From assembly GCA_037976565.1 (NCBI GenBank), contig CP137686.1:1890646-1954645 (forward strand): a DNA stretch of 64,000 nucleotides, written 5' to 3'. Of the stretch, positions 32,066-43,604 are shown piece after piece; positions within the stretch are counted from its first letter, which is position 1, and every line of letters starts with the position of its first letter. The position numbers and the translations under genes are program-made. A model generated the notes under the pieces. The model was not told the origin of the DNA. It worked only from the letters and a program-made list of their open reading frames with translations, and made no database searches. This DNA is from Mesocentrotus franciscanus. Lineage: Eukaryota; Echinodermata; Echinoidea; Camarodonta; Strongylocentrotidae.

Positions 32066-33304
32066 CTACTGCATGTAGAAATCAGTTATGTAGATACTTC
32101 GATATGAGAGTTTTTTAAGAGATGCTTTAAAAGAATAGAGAGATGACCAATGCCTCATTGAATTTGGTAAGGAGTTCCAAACATCTGGTCCATGATGTCT
32201 TACTGACTTTTGGGCTATAAGTATTTTAGGATTTTCTAAGTGATAATTTGTTGAACAACGGGTGGGATATGTGTGAATGTTTGAGTTTAAACTGTAAATG
32301 TTGTCAAATAGGGATGGCAGTTGATTATGAGAATATTTATACATACAAATGCTTGTCTGAAAAATGTGAACATCTTGTATTTTTAATGTTTTTAAACGAT
32401 GAAATAAAGGATCCGTGTGTGATATATAATTTGAGTTAGTGATCATGCGAATCGCTCTCTTTTGAAGTAAAAATAAGGAATTAATTCTTGTTAAACTACA
32501 ATTACCCCACACAATATTACAATATATCAGATGTGATAAAATTAGAGAATTGTATAATATAATCATAGATCTTTCAGAAAAAAAAAAATCGTTTTAACTT
32601 ATACAGTATTGCAATATTCCTCGATACTGATGTATGTATATTAAGTATATGCTCATTACAATTGAGATGAGAATCAATAGTGACTCCTAAAAATTTTACA
32701 GATTGTTTTTCAATGAGAGGCAAGCCATCAATCTCAATATTACAGTTTCTTATATCATGTACGTTGGTCCTTTTAAAATAAATGAAATTTGTTTGACTAT
32801 GATTTAATGACAATTTATTAGATTTAAACCACCTAGGAATTTTCATTAATTCACAGTTTAACCGCGTTATGAGCGTATCCAAGTCTTTGTGGGAATAAGA
32901 AATACTCGAATAATCAGCAAAGATGATAAAATTTAAGAGTGAAGAGGTTTCAATAATATCATTTATATAAATAATAAATAACAATGGACCTAATATAGAT
33001 CCTTGCGGTACTCCACATTTAATAGATAAGTTTGATGATTCATGATTTTGGAAAGATACGTATTTTGTCGTCTGTCTTGTAAATAATTAGTAGACCATGA
33101 AAGAGTTTGATCTCTTACGCCATAGTATGGTAATTTATGAATTAATATTTTATGATCAATCGTATCAAAAGCTTTTGACAAGTCCATAAATACTCCAATA
33201 ATATGTTCACTGTTCGCAAAAGCCTCAATTATTTTATCATACATATACAAAATTGTGTAATCGGTAGAATGACCAATTCTAAAGCCGAACTGGTTAGGAA
33301 TCAA
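32066..33304 (-). mobile_element. CR1-like non-LTR retrotransposon fragment, RT to C terminus
   Basis: Minus-strand frames give, in order, FGFRIGHSTDYTILY, the DLSKAFDTIDHKIL block, the palm region LLFIIYINDI with FADYSS where FADDT is expected, VKFLGVTIDSHLN, and the C-terminal block YCNIVWGNCSLTRIN...QKRAIRMIT...YPTRCS. There are frame changes near 32990 and 32570. The catalytic Asp pair is altered, so the copy is dead. The upstream end stops abruptly at the repeat beginning near 33306. Confidence 0.9.
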
Positions 33305-33305
33305 T

Positions 33306-34545
33306 CAGGCGCGTAGGGGGCAGTGGGGCGGTCGCCCCAAAAAAAAAAAAAACGCCGGCCAAAAAAAAAAAGAAAGAGAAGAGAAAAAAAGGAAGAGGAC
33401 GTAGGAAGAAAAAGGAGCACGGTACAACGAATCGTCATCTTCTCTAATAATTTAATGAAACGTAAAAGCTTCCGCGCTTCGCGCGGGAGAAGGATTAAGA
33501 GTCGAGAACGGCATACAACGAATCGTCTTCTTTCTCTAATAATTTAATGAAACGTCAAAGCTACCGCGCTTCGCGCAGGAGGGGGAACTGAATTCAGACA
33601 AGGATTAAGAATCGAGAACGTACGTACGTACAACGAATCGTCTTCTTTCTCTAACAATTTAATGAAACGTCAAAGCTCCCAGCTTCGCGGAGGGAGGGGG
33701 CTGAATTCAGACAAGGATTAAGGGTCAAGAACGGTACAACGAATCGTCTTCTTTCTAATAATTTAATGAAACGTCAAAGCTTTGCGCTTCGCGCGGGAGG
33801 GAACTGAATTCAGACAAGGATTAAGAGCCGAGAACGGTACAACGAATCGGCTTCTTTCTCTAATAATTTAATGAAACGTCAAAGCTTCCGCGCTTCGCGC
33901 GGGAGGGGGATAACTGAATTCAGACAAGGATTAAGAACTGAGAACGGTACAACGAATCGGCTTCTTTCTCTAATAATTTAATGAAACGTCAAAGCTTCAG
34001 CGCTTCGCGTGGGAGGGGGGAAGCTGAATTCAGACAAGGATTAAGAGTCGAGAACGGTACAACGAATCGGCTTCTTTCTCTAATAATTTAATGAAACGTC
34101 AAAGCTTTCGCTTTCTCGGAAAATTACGTCATTTTAGCAACATTTGTAAATTAACGGTATTTAATGTTATTAGGGGGGGCAAATGCCCCTCAACCCCCCC
34201 GATCTACACCTTGTTGGCCGGAAAATCTCAACTGATTTCCCTACCTTTCTTCTTTCTCTTTTTTTTCTTTCCTTTTCTCTCATCTTTCCCTTTCCCTTCA
34301 TTCTCTCTTTTTTTTTGGCGGGGCGGGAGGCAACAGCCTGGGAGGCAAGGCTCCTTCGCCCCCCTCCCCGATCCCCTTATTTCCCCCTTTGTTTTCTTCG
34401 TTCTCTTCTTCCTTTCCCTTTCTCTCCTCTTTCCCTTTCCCTCCTTTTCCTTATCTCTCTCTCTCTCTCTTTTTCGCGGGGGGCAAGGCCCGCTCGGCCC
34501 CTCTGGATCCGCGCCTGGGCGTAGGTGCGAGGAAGGGGGGGGGGG
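33306..34545. mobile_element. Composite repeat with G-rich ends and internal satellite
   Basis: Begins caggcgcgtagggggcagtg and ends near gatccgcgcctgggcg; aggcgcg and cgcgcct are inverted. Contents are an A-rich tract, the satellite at 33440-34110, then C/T-rich sequence with two gggcaa...gcccct-type segments. No clear target duplication was found, so the outer boundaries are tentative. Confidence 0.5.
33440..34110. repeat. Satellite-like array, 91-116 bp unit, seven copies
   Basis: Each unit has tacaacgaatcg, taatttaatgaaacgtcaaa, then a cgcgcttcgcgcgg hairpin and gaattcagacaaggattaag. Copies start at roughly even spacing from about 33440 to 34083. Confidence 0.92.
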
Positions 34546-34554
34546 GAAGGAAAG

Positions 34555-34795
34555 GGAGTTGCGCAGACCATCGAAATTAGAAAATAACAACCAATAGAAT
34601 ATTCAGAGTACTTCACAAGTACCCCAGAACAATATCCTGGCTCATATTTGGGTACGCTATTATTTTAGCAACTCTGCCAAAATCAGTCTATGTATTGTTC
34701 TGTGTATTTTATTGATAAAATATTCTTACCATATATAGTGATTTGTTTTCCTTATTTGCCAGCCAGACGTAAAATTATGATCTTGAAAGTTGATA
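34555..34795 (-). repeat. Inverted-duplication arm 2 (lacks the insertions of arm 1)
   Basis: On the minus strand this reads as arm 1 (27790-28440) but without the SINE tail and MITE: attgttctgtgtatt is directly next to the tgccaaaatcag side. It serves as a natural empty site. Confidence 0.75.
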
Positions 34796-35143
34796 TTCGG
34801 GTGCGGCACGCAATAGAAGTCAGCGAATCCTTTCATCAAAAGTGACATTGACAGTATTTATACGATCGCAAATTAAGACATTTAAGAAATCTACATATTA
34901 AGTTAGAGAAATTTAAAAAAGAAATTCTGATGGACACCTAAATGTGATGCATTTTAGTAGGCCAAATGAAGATTTGATGCATTTCATACAACATTTTCGT
35001 TTCGGACAGGGATTCACAAAATGACAGTGTCAATTTACCTCAAGTTTAAATATCACCTAAAAGACCTATAAAAAAGGACGTAGGGTCCGTAAAACTATTA
35101 TACTATTCTACTTTTTGTGGGTACATAACACATGCGCAATATT
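34796..35143. other. Intergenic, no feature recognised
   Basis: AT-rich sequence without coding signal between the repeat arm and the 3' end of the retrotransposon. Confidence 0.4.
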
Positions 35144-36688
35144 TATTTATTTATTTATTCAGTCTTCTTTAAAATACAGGGTAGTCCCTTCAGAGCCACA
35201 AGGCCTGCTTTTCAAAGGAGCCCTGTAGGCGAGTGACAAAGTACATGGTAAAATTACAACAACAACAGATAAAAACATATACACAATACATAATACACAG
35301 TTATTTACTACTAGATATGTTACGTACGTTCACACAAAGCACGTTTTAGTTTGAAAAGACAACCTACATAAAATTCATGCTTGGATTTAAATGAGCCAAA
35401 TAAAGCAAGGGAATATAATTATATTTATAAATTAAACAAGACAAGTTCATTTAATTTGATATACTTGCACTGGTACGATAAAATCAAACACAATTTAAAA
35501 CACACTAAAAGATAAGAAAATTTCAAGTCAGCCTGAAGAGTTTAAAGAAAAGTGTGGCTAAAAAGAAAAGAAATTAAGAAAACGGCAGATTAAAGTGGAT
35601 TGCACAAAAGAAAGACAGTATAAGCACACAATGGATAGTTTAACGAGACTAAAAGATAATTATACAATCAAACAAGCAAAAGAACAAACACAATGTGTCA
35701 AACGAAAGACAGTATAAGCACACAATGGATAGTTTAAAGAGACTAAAAGAAAGTTATACAATCAAACAAGCAAAAGAACAAACACAAAGTGCCAGCCCTC
35801 GTTGAAAGTAGTGAAATCCATTATATATATACTTTGTTTTAAAGAAGAGACTGATAGTGTCGGGTTTGATTTTTGAAAACTTGCAAAGATGATGATAATT
35901 GAACAGAGATTGGTAGTTTATTAAACTGTGAGCATGCAAAGTAAGAAAACGAGCGTTTTTTTAAATCAGTTCGTGGTTTGGGTAAGAATAATGGGTTATT
36001 CAGGGCATATCTTGTAGGGTACTGTGCTGGACGTCTGGATACAAATGTATTTAAATACAAAGGAGCAAGATTGTTTAAAATCTTGTGAACGTTTTACACA
36101 GCATTGGTACTTCACTCTTTCTTCAAAATTTTGCCATTTAAGTTTATGCATCAAAGTAACACTCGATGTATAGAAATCAGCATTTAAAACTAATCTTGCA
36201 TATTCATTTTGACTTCTTTGTAATGTTGTCATATATTACTTTGTACACGTACCCCAAACACAACAACAATAGTCTGCATGGGGTAAAACAAGTGAAAAGT
36301 ACAGCTGAATCATGTTACGCCTCGTCAGACATGATTTGATTCTTCGTACGCATGCTACAGTACGCGATATTTTCCGGACAACCTCATTAATATGCAACGA
36401 CCAATTAAGATTTTGTTGAAGAATAACACCCAAATACTTAATGTTAGTAACATACTCTAGATACTGACCTTGTATTTCTAACTTCAACTCACAATTTCGT
36501 ACTTTTCTTTGATAGCCAAATAACATAGTTTTAGTTTTACTAAATTTATCTTCATTTTGTTTATGGTAAACCATTTTATCAAAGCATCCAGGTCCGTTCA
36601 AATAGTGATAAAGTTGTGAGTGAACAGCCTTTTCCAATATTTTAGAAACAGATGACAAAAGTGAAATAGGTCTGAAGTTTGTTATTTG
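35144..36688 (-). mobile_element. CR1-like retrotransposon, 3' half (split by THAP transposon)
   Basis: The minus-strand product continues from the other half at 41966: TNFRPISLLSSVSKILEKAV, then VKYLGVI-type sequence (TNIKYLGVILQQNLN), YCCCVWG, and RSQNEYARLVLNADF. Between HYLN and the thumb block the palm domain is missing, so the copy was already internally deleted. The 3' end at about 35144-35165 is a tttatttatttatttattca simple repeat, as in many CR1-type tails. A 95-bp tandem duplication lies at about 35600-35790. Confidence 0.85.
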
Positions 36689-37182
36689 TATGGTGGCTCT
36701 AAGGGACACGCAAACGCAAAAATTTGACGTATACCTATGCAACAAATTTTTCGTTTTTTACGTCCAAGACGTGAAAATAAAAAAATTGACGTATACCTAT
36801 GCAACAAATTTTTCGTTTTTTACGTCCAAGACGTGAAAAAAAAAAAAAATTGACGTATACCTATGCAACAAATTTTTTGTCTTTTACGTCCAAGACGTGA
36901 AAATAAAAAAAAATTGACGTATACCTTTGTTTGGTAATTTTTTCATTTTTCTGTACTCAATGGCCCTGAAGGGCCACGCAGACGTGAAAATCGGCTGGAA
37001 AATCTGCGTCAAATATTCACGTCTGCGCCTCCCGAAAGGGACACGCAGACGTGAATATTGGACGCAGATTTTGGGGGGCTGGAAAATCTGCCTCCAATAT
37101 TCACGTCTGCGTCTCCTAGGCCTAAAAGGGAAACGTAGACGTGAATATTTGACGTGAATTTTTTTTCAGTAAGCTGAGCACC
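36689..37182 (+). repeat. Left terminal inverted repeat of the THAP transposon
   Basis: From tatggtggctc to aagctgagcacc. The outer part has tandem units with tgacgtatacctatgcaac; the inner part has the motif attcacgtctgcg in both orientations, so the repeat is itself prone to form hairpins. Confidence 0.92.
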
Positions 37183-37233
37183 TACGCTACATACATAGTG
37201 CATAACATTTCTGGCCTGCTGCCGCAGATGTAA

Positions 37234-39486
37234 ATGCCTTCTTGTGCAGCCATCAAATGCACAAATCGACTCGTGAAAGGCTCCTTCAAAACATTTCACA
37301 AGTAAGTGATCATTTCATTTAGATATTACAAACATTAGCGTTTAAATTTTATGATAATCTAATCGTCGCGACATTTGTAGTCTAGTTTTCGCTTGTAGTC
37401 CCATCTGCTTGTTTTTATGACTGTGTGTGAATATTTGTAACTTGGCTGGGCCTGGCCTGGGGAAGGGGAAAGTCACAAAACATAAGTCATAAAGTCATAA
37501 ACTAAATCCAATCAAGTGGGGATATGTGTTGGTACTTGGTTAGGTGTGAAAAGAAGAAAAGATAGGCAAACACATAAATATTTAGTCATTTTAGTGCTAC
37601 TTCTAGCTCGAGAGCCTAGTAAAAAACAATGTTTGACTTGTCTTTGACTTTGTTGACACTGCATGACAGCTTGTTCTCTATGTCAGTCAGTATGTTGGTG
37701 AAGCCTGAAACTGAAAGTGTAACAAGTAGGCCTACTGAGTTAGGGTCTAATAATTGAGTCATAACAAATCTAAATAACAAGTCATTGGTTATATGTCTGC
37801 GCATAGCCATAGGCATAGCGAAGCTGTGTACTTGTATAGACCCCCTACTTTTAATTTTTTAAGACAGATATTCTAGAGGTCTAGATCTAGACCTAGATCT
37901 ATAATTTATATTCATATTATTACACGCAATTTCAATTTGTTTTGACAATTAATATAGATCTACCTTTCACTAACATAGAAATAACAGTTTTCAGAATACG
38001 GCCCCAGATCTTTGCCATATTTTTGGACATCTGCATCGACTAGTCTATCTGCATGCTGCAAATAACCTTGCATATAATACATGTCATGATGTGAGTGACA
38101 TGCATACGCATCCATTAGCATTGACTACTATGCTTTGCTGGAGTGAATGACATGTAGCTTTGGCTTTTGCCTTTGAAATGCTTTGCTTTGTAAAATTGAT
38201 CTGGACAGGTTCATGCAAACTGTCACTATGCTGTGATGTTAACAAAATTATGTATTGCAAATATTATAAGAATGCATGATGGGGTACGTGTTTATTTTGT
38301 TATATAAAATCAAACAGCAAAAATTGACCAGTTAATTTTTGTTATCATTATCTGGACACACATCCCCCGTGCTATCATGCATACAAATATGACAAAGGCA
38401 AATGAAATGAAGATGTTCTCAGCATCCCACTTATCCTCCATTATCTTGTTTTCTATCAATTTCCAGGTTTCCCAAAGCTGGTCCAGCCCTTTTGAAAGAA
38501 TGACTTGTCAAGATGAGGAGGGACAAGTGGACACCAAGCCAGTAGTCCACCGTGTGCTAGGACCACTTTGAAGCAGAGTGTTTTGACCGCATTGGCCAGA
38601 CAACCAGACTTCGCCAAGGTGCTATTCCAACCATTTTCCTCTTCCCTGATCATCTGCAGTAGGTAAACACCAATGATAAATTCTCTTGTGGTTGATAATT
38701 TGATAGATTATTTGAATGTTTCCTTTATTTAAGAAAATATTGTATGGTGAGAGCTAGAAGGGTGTTTACTCATATATTTTTACACAGAGTTAATTCCCTT
38801 CTGGCTCTCAACAGATGATTATAATTGTTCCAGTAGTTAATTAATTTCATTTCAATTCAACTTTCAATTCATTTCCAGATGAGTGGTTTGAATCATAGAA
38901 AAGTTCTTCTAAAAAGAGTTTGCATTTAAACTCTTAAATGCATATTTTACTCATATATTGTGGGAATGTAAACTGATCTGGTCCAAAGTATGTATCCCTT
39001 TCCAAAAGAAACCAGTAACACCAATCTAAAAAATGCAATTTCAATTTCATAAATATAAGACATTTGAAGGCATGATGTTTCTGCTGTATATTGGCATATC
39101 CATGAGAAGGGAACAGAACATTAAAAAAAGAAATATGTCTTTATGAATATCATTTGCTTTACTTCTGTAAAGTAGTATGCAGGTTTATGTTGTCCATTTG
39201 CACATAAATGAACATCTTTGTTCATATTTAAAAATCTATCTGAAATGAAAATATAACCTGAGTTACTATAGAAATGCCAATATACCGGTAATTGCTGTTA
39301 TATTTTAAGGACAATGATTAGTGAAATCTGTGAATTTTCGGAGAATTAACCATTTCTTTTTCCAAACTATTTTCATCTTTGTCCCTTATAGACTGTTAAG
39401 AAACGCAAGCCTCCAAAGCCTAGAAGCAGTGAAGACATGACTAGTCTTCCTAGCACATCAACAACTCCACCACTCCTCATGGCTCA
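37234..39486 (+). pseudogene. THAP-domain gene remnant (transposon-borne)
   Basis: Exon 1 (37234-37301) encodes MPSCAAIKCTNRLVKGSFK and a following TFHK before gtaagt. Exon 2 (38467-38662) follows a ttctatcaatttccag acceptor in matching phase. It reads FPKAGPALLKE, stop, LVKMRRDKWTPSQ, stop, STVC, stop, DHFEAECFDR and ends in GAIPTIFLFPDHLQ. Exon 3 (from 39392) gives TVKKRKPPKPRSSEDM. This is a C2CH THAP zinc finger: CxxxxC pair, FHxFP, the late CxxH pair and the AVPTIF-like box (here AIPTIF). Three internal stops (38501, 38543, 38558) and a fourth at the exon end make it non-functional. The catalytic part expected after a THAP finger in P-element-type transposases is absent; the reading ends where a ggggcggatct repeat begins. 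THAP fingers bind DNA. Confidence 0.85.
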
Positions 39487-39705
39487 CAGGGGCGGATCTA
39501 GATTTTTGCTAAGGGGGTTGACCCAATGACGATGCGGAGATGTTTTCCTGGCATCTACTCACACAATGGAGACCATAAAAAGCATTGCATTATAACGTCT
39601 TTTTAAATCAAGTAACAGTTTAATACACAGTTATATCCAGAGTTATATAGAGTTATATGGTTAAGTTACCAGGGGGGGTTGACCCAATGACGATGCGGAT
39701 ACTGT
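39487..39705. repeat. Repeat inserted after THAP exon 3
   Basis: Starts caggggcggatcta, and the block gttgacccaatgacgatgcg occurs twice (39513-39535 and about 39675-39700). The hAT-like start suggests an inserted MITE or SINE that truncated the gene. Confidence 0.5.
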
Positions 39706-40904
39706 GTGGGTCTGGACACATGATGGCATTCTTCTATGCACATCACATTTCACTTGGCAGCCCAAGGGTTTAAACCGCCTAACCCCCCATTTTACATATT
39801 TATTGGTTTGCATGAAATCTAAATGCAAGATATTGTCTACTCAATATGAGAGAAACAAAATTATATTTTATTCCATTTCATTTGGACACTAAGAAAAGTT
39901 AAGAAAGTAATTAATTTGTGTTGTGATGTTCCATTTTACACCTGTATGAAACCCTGAAAGTAGAACTATACTATAATTTAATTCAACTGTTTTGTTTAGT
40001 TTTCCAATTCTTCAAATTATGCTGACAATTTACCTGTATACATGTACTGGAATTATGATGTATAGTGATATTACTGTTTAGATCTCGACTAGTGTTTGAA
40101 AAAGGACAACATTTTGTTAATTATTTCATGTGATATTCAACATTTGTTTATAGTAACACAACTGTAAAGTGGTCTTCAATGAGATGAACTAAATGCATTT
40201 GTTGTTGTTGTTTTGTTATGGATTTTTGAATCCCAAAATGATGTATGAAATTGTGTAAACAATCAGAGAATCAATATCATTTTTTCTTTTCACTGTATAT
40301 TATTAATATATACCAAAAAAATGGTTAGTTATGCATCAATGACGTCACATACTCATAACCGAGTTGCCAATTTGTCAAGTGATTTTCATTGTGTTACCCA
40401 GGTTTTCATGTCATAAAAAATTAGGAACTTTTTAAGTAGTTATCCGATTTTCCTCAAACCTTTTTTGATGTGTTTTATTTTCTGTTTTTATTCAAACCAA
40501 TTAATTTTGGACCAGACTTCCCTTTAAGGCATGAGGTGTTAATGTAACTTAACTAAAGATCATGTGTTGTACACTATGTACTAGTAAACCTGGTATTTTG
40601 TATTTAAACAAAAATATGTTATATGTTGATTTGTAATAATAATACACCTGCATGCATGTATAACATAATCTTTATGAAAAACGGTTTATAAATATTTAAC
40701 TACATGTATGTAATTTCATAAGTCAACTTGGGATGTATTTCTGTAGCAATTGAAGAAAGTAATCATTAATAAATTATAAAACAATTCTTTACATTTCGTG
40801 AAAACAAATGGTAATAATAATTGTTTCCATTTTGTCGTGACTTGCATGCTTGGAAATGGATTTATTATGGTAAATACCGAGAAATTTCGAATACACATAG
40901 TACA

Positions 40905-41255
40905 GAGAGAAGGGGAAGGGAGGGAGGAAAGGAGAGAGAGAAAAGAAGAGAGGGGAGAGACAGATTGGGAGAGAGAAAGGAGAAAGAGGAGAGAGAAGGG
41001 AGAGCGAAAGAGAGAGGGGAAGGCAGATTGGGAGAAAGGAGAAGGGAGAGGGGAGAGAGAGGGGGAGGCAGATTGGGAGAAAGAGGAGAGAGAGAAGAGA
41101 AAGAGGGAGACAGAATTGGGATAGAAAGAGGAGAGAGAGGGAGAAAGGAGGAAGAAATCGAGAGAAAGGGAGAGAGAATGGTGAGACATTAAGAGAAAGG
41201 AGAGAGAGAGAAAGAAAGAAATAGAGGAAAAGGATGTGATAGGAGGGGGGGGGGC
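40905..41255. repeat. Polypurine (GA) tract
   Basis: About 330 bp almost purely of g and a on the plus strand (gagagag/gaagggag). Open frames of Arg/Glu/Gly or of Ser/Leu/Phe in both directions are artefacts of composition. Confidence 0.95.
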
Positions 41256-41484
41256 AAATGGCAACAAGATGCACAAAAGAAGTAATTGCTTGGTACAGGC
41301 AAAATATGTTTACAAATATCAAAGCGTAATGTATCTAGGCCTTCTAGTCTATGTCAATTTTAGTCCATAAAATATAATGAAGTGGTGTACAATCAGGAAG
41401 CTGTATTCCTGGTACAATTAATGTCGAGATAAAGCTGTTTAAAAACATAGCAAAACAAACCAAGATACACTTATCTTCCTGCAT

Positions 41485-41965
41485 GGTGCTCAGCTTACTG
41501 AAAAAAAATTCACGTCAAATATTCACGTCTGCGTTTCCCTTTGGGAGACGCAGACGTGAATATTGACGCAGATTTTCCAGCCCCAAAATCTGCGTCAATA
41601 TTCACGTCTGCGTGTCCCTTTCGGGAGGCGCAGACGTGAATATTTGACGCAGATTTTCCAGCCGATTTTCACGTCTGCGTAGCCCTTCAGGGCCATTGAG
41701 TACAGAAAAATGAAAAAATTACCAAACAAAGGTATACGTCAATTTTTTTGATTTTCACGTTGGACGTAAAAGACAAAAAATTTGTTGCATAGATATACGT
41801 CAATTTTTTTGATTTTCACGTCTTGGACGTAAAAAACGAAAAATTTGTTGCATAGGTATACGTCAAATTATTTTATTTTCACGTCTTGGACGTAAAAAAC
41901 GAAAAATTTGTTGCATAGGTATACGTCAAATTTTTGCGTTTGCGTGTCCCTTAGGAGCCACCATA
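41485..41965 (-). repeat. Right terminal inverted repeat of the THAP transposon
   Basis: Inverted copy of 36689-37182, from ggtgctcagcttactg to gagccaccata. It differs by a few substitutions and small indels, including a somewhat shorter inner part, so the two arms have diverged only slightly. Confidence 0.92.
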
Positions 41966-43150
41966 TATTTGATTTGATCGTTTACTTTTGGCGATTGGAA
42001 TAATTTTAGCGAGTTTTAGGTCTTTTGGAAAGCGGCCGGTCTGCAAGGATCGGTTTAATAGGTAAGTCAAAGGCTGTGATATGAAAGGAGCACCCAGTTT
42101 CAATAATCGAGGATGTAAATCATCCAAACCAATCGCTTTTGTACAATCAATAGTACTTAACAAACTCAGAGTCAGTGTTACCAAATTTAAAAGAAAAAGC
42201 TGTTTGTGACAAAGTTTCAAATTTGAGATTCGTGTCATCATCCGTTGTGTTTAAACTAGAAGCTAGGTCGCTGCCGACACTACTAAACATTTCATTGAAT
42301 TTGTTAACTATAATGTTCTTATCAGAAATAAATTCTTGGTTGATAACAATATGCCTTTCTTCCTCAGACTTTTTGCTTGGAAGTAAATCATTCATCACCT
42401 TCCAACTTTTCCGAAAATCGTTGCTACTTTCCGTAAGCTTAGTCCTATAGTAAAGCCTTTTCAGTTTTTTATTCAGGTTGTTCGCTTTGTTTCGAAAGCA
42501 GGTGTATTTTTTCCAGTGCAACTTCTTGGTTTGGTTATATTGAACAGGTTGCTGAAGATACGATTGATAATTGGATTCCGGTACCTTAGTTTCAAATTGG
42601 TCGAACTTCTTTTTGTTGAAGTCCCTTTCCCGGGCTAAAGCCAAGTATTCATCGTTAATCCAGGGATACCCATTATGATCTTTCTTCTCACAGAAATGTA
42701 CGGAGCATGTTTGTCGCCAAGCTTATAAAGCATTAACGACGAAAATAGTTTCCATAATTGGTCGACATTGTCTTCTAAAGAGGAGACTGAATCCCAATCA
42801 ATGGATGCAAGGTCATTTTGAAAGTCGTTTTCGTTCAAGGACCTGAACGATCTAAAAGAAGAGATTTTGGGCGTTAACTTTGGATGATGTTGTTTTGCGA
42901 CTAAGTACACTAAAGAATGGTCGCTTAATTCGACTGATTGAACTCCAGCTTTCAATGGACCAATTGTGTTGGAAACACATATTAAATCTATTAACGAGGT
43001 GCTGTTTGGAGTAATAAATGCAAACAGACATGTACACGTGTACAGAGAATGGCAACCTCGCGGGGCAACCTTTGATATTGACACGCTTACTCATTGACCA
43101 AAGAACCCGTGTTGAGAAGGAAAATCGAGCTAGTTTTTGACTGGTTTGAC
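41966..43150 (-). mobile_element. CR1-like retrotransposon, 5' half (split by THAP transposon)
   Basis: Minus-strand frames give the end of the endonuclease domain (TSLIDLICVSNT, VELSDHSLVYL), a linker (WKKYTCFRNKANNLNKKLK, SWKVMNDLLP) and the start of the reverse transcriptase (GLDDLHPRLLKLGAPFIS, FPKDLKLAKIIPI). It ends KSKRSNQI at the insertion. Frame breaks near 42640 and 42200 show decay, and the N-terminal endonuclease residues are missing upstream of about 43150. Confidence 0.88.
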
Positions 43151-43339
43151 GACTTCTGCATCAAGAGAGGATGATTTTCAACCTTAAATCTAAATTATCA
43201 GGTCACATACCACGAGATTTCACGCCAGAATCTGACACAAACTGATTGCTGCTTGCTGGGGTGCATCTAACGGTGTTCAATCAAGGGCGTACAAATCAAA
43301 CCCGGTAAGTCAGCTCAGCTCAGGCAATTAACACAGTGC

Positions 43340-43600
43340 ACAGTGGTGCTTACCGAAAAATCCGATGAATTTTGTTCGTGTATATGTTTCGCTGAGACTA
43401 TAAATATTACGTCTTGCATCGCTAAAACTCCTTCTAACAGACGGATTTTTTCTCTCTACAGTGGTGGTAGGATAGGCTTTATTGTACTATTGATGTTTGC
43501 AGTCTTTTTAGTTTTACTATTTTATTTATTTATAAATCGTAATGTCTCCAACGTATCCAGTCCAAGTCCAAGCCGGAGCCCATGGCAGCATTTATAAACA
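43340..43600 (+). CDS. Short open frame with one membrane segment, unrecognised
   Basis: An 84-codon frame contains a strong hydrophobic run (IGFIVLLMFAVFLVLLFYLF) followed by a Ser/Pro-rich tail. I recognise no family, and no splice or expression evidence supports it. It could be chance. Confidence 0.15.
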
Positions 43601-43604
43601 CACA

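Larger units (their letters stand above)
36689..41965. mobile_element. 5277-bp DNA transposon with long subrepeat TIRs and THAP gene remnant
   Basis: Inverted terminal repeats of 494 bp (36689-37182) and 481 bp (41485-41965) begin tatggtggctc. The 6-mer tatttg flanks both sides (36683-36688 and 41966-41971). Each repeat contains about four tandem units of roughly 60 bp (core tgacgtatacctatgcaaca, then cgtccaagacgtgaaa) and an inner part made of alternating cacgtctgcg/cgcagacgtg inverted motifs. The interior carries three exons of a THAP-type gene, a polypurine tract and a further repeat. No DDE catalytic region was found. Insertion interrupts the ORF of a retrotransposon exactly in frame. Confidence 0.93.

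Noticed and set aside
34091..34616. Several open frames of 110-170 residues on both strands
   Set aside because: Pyrimidine-rich and G/C-run repeat sequence with no domain and no codon-like structure.
36927..37299. Open frames in the left TIR of the THAP transposon
   Set aside because: Produced by the tandem and mirrored cgcagacgtg motifs; the right TIR gives the same in reverse.
40716..41322. Ser/Leu/Phe-rich and Arg/Glu-rich open frames on both strands
   Set aside because: Pure consequence of the GA/TC polypurine tract.
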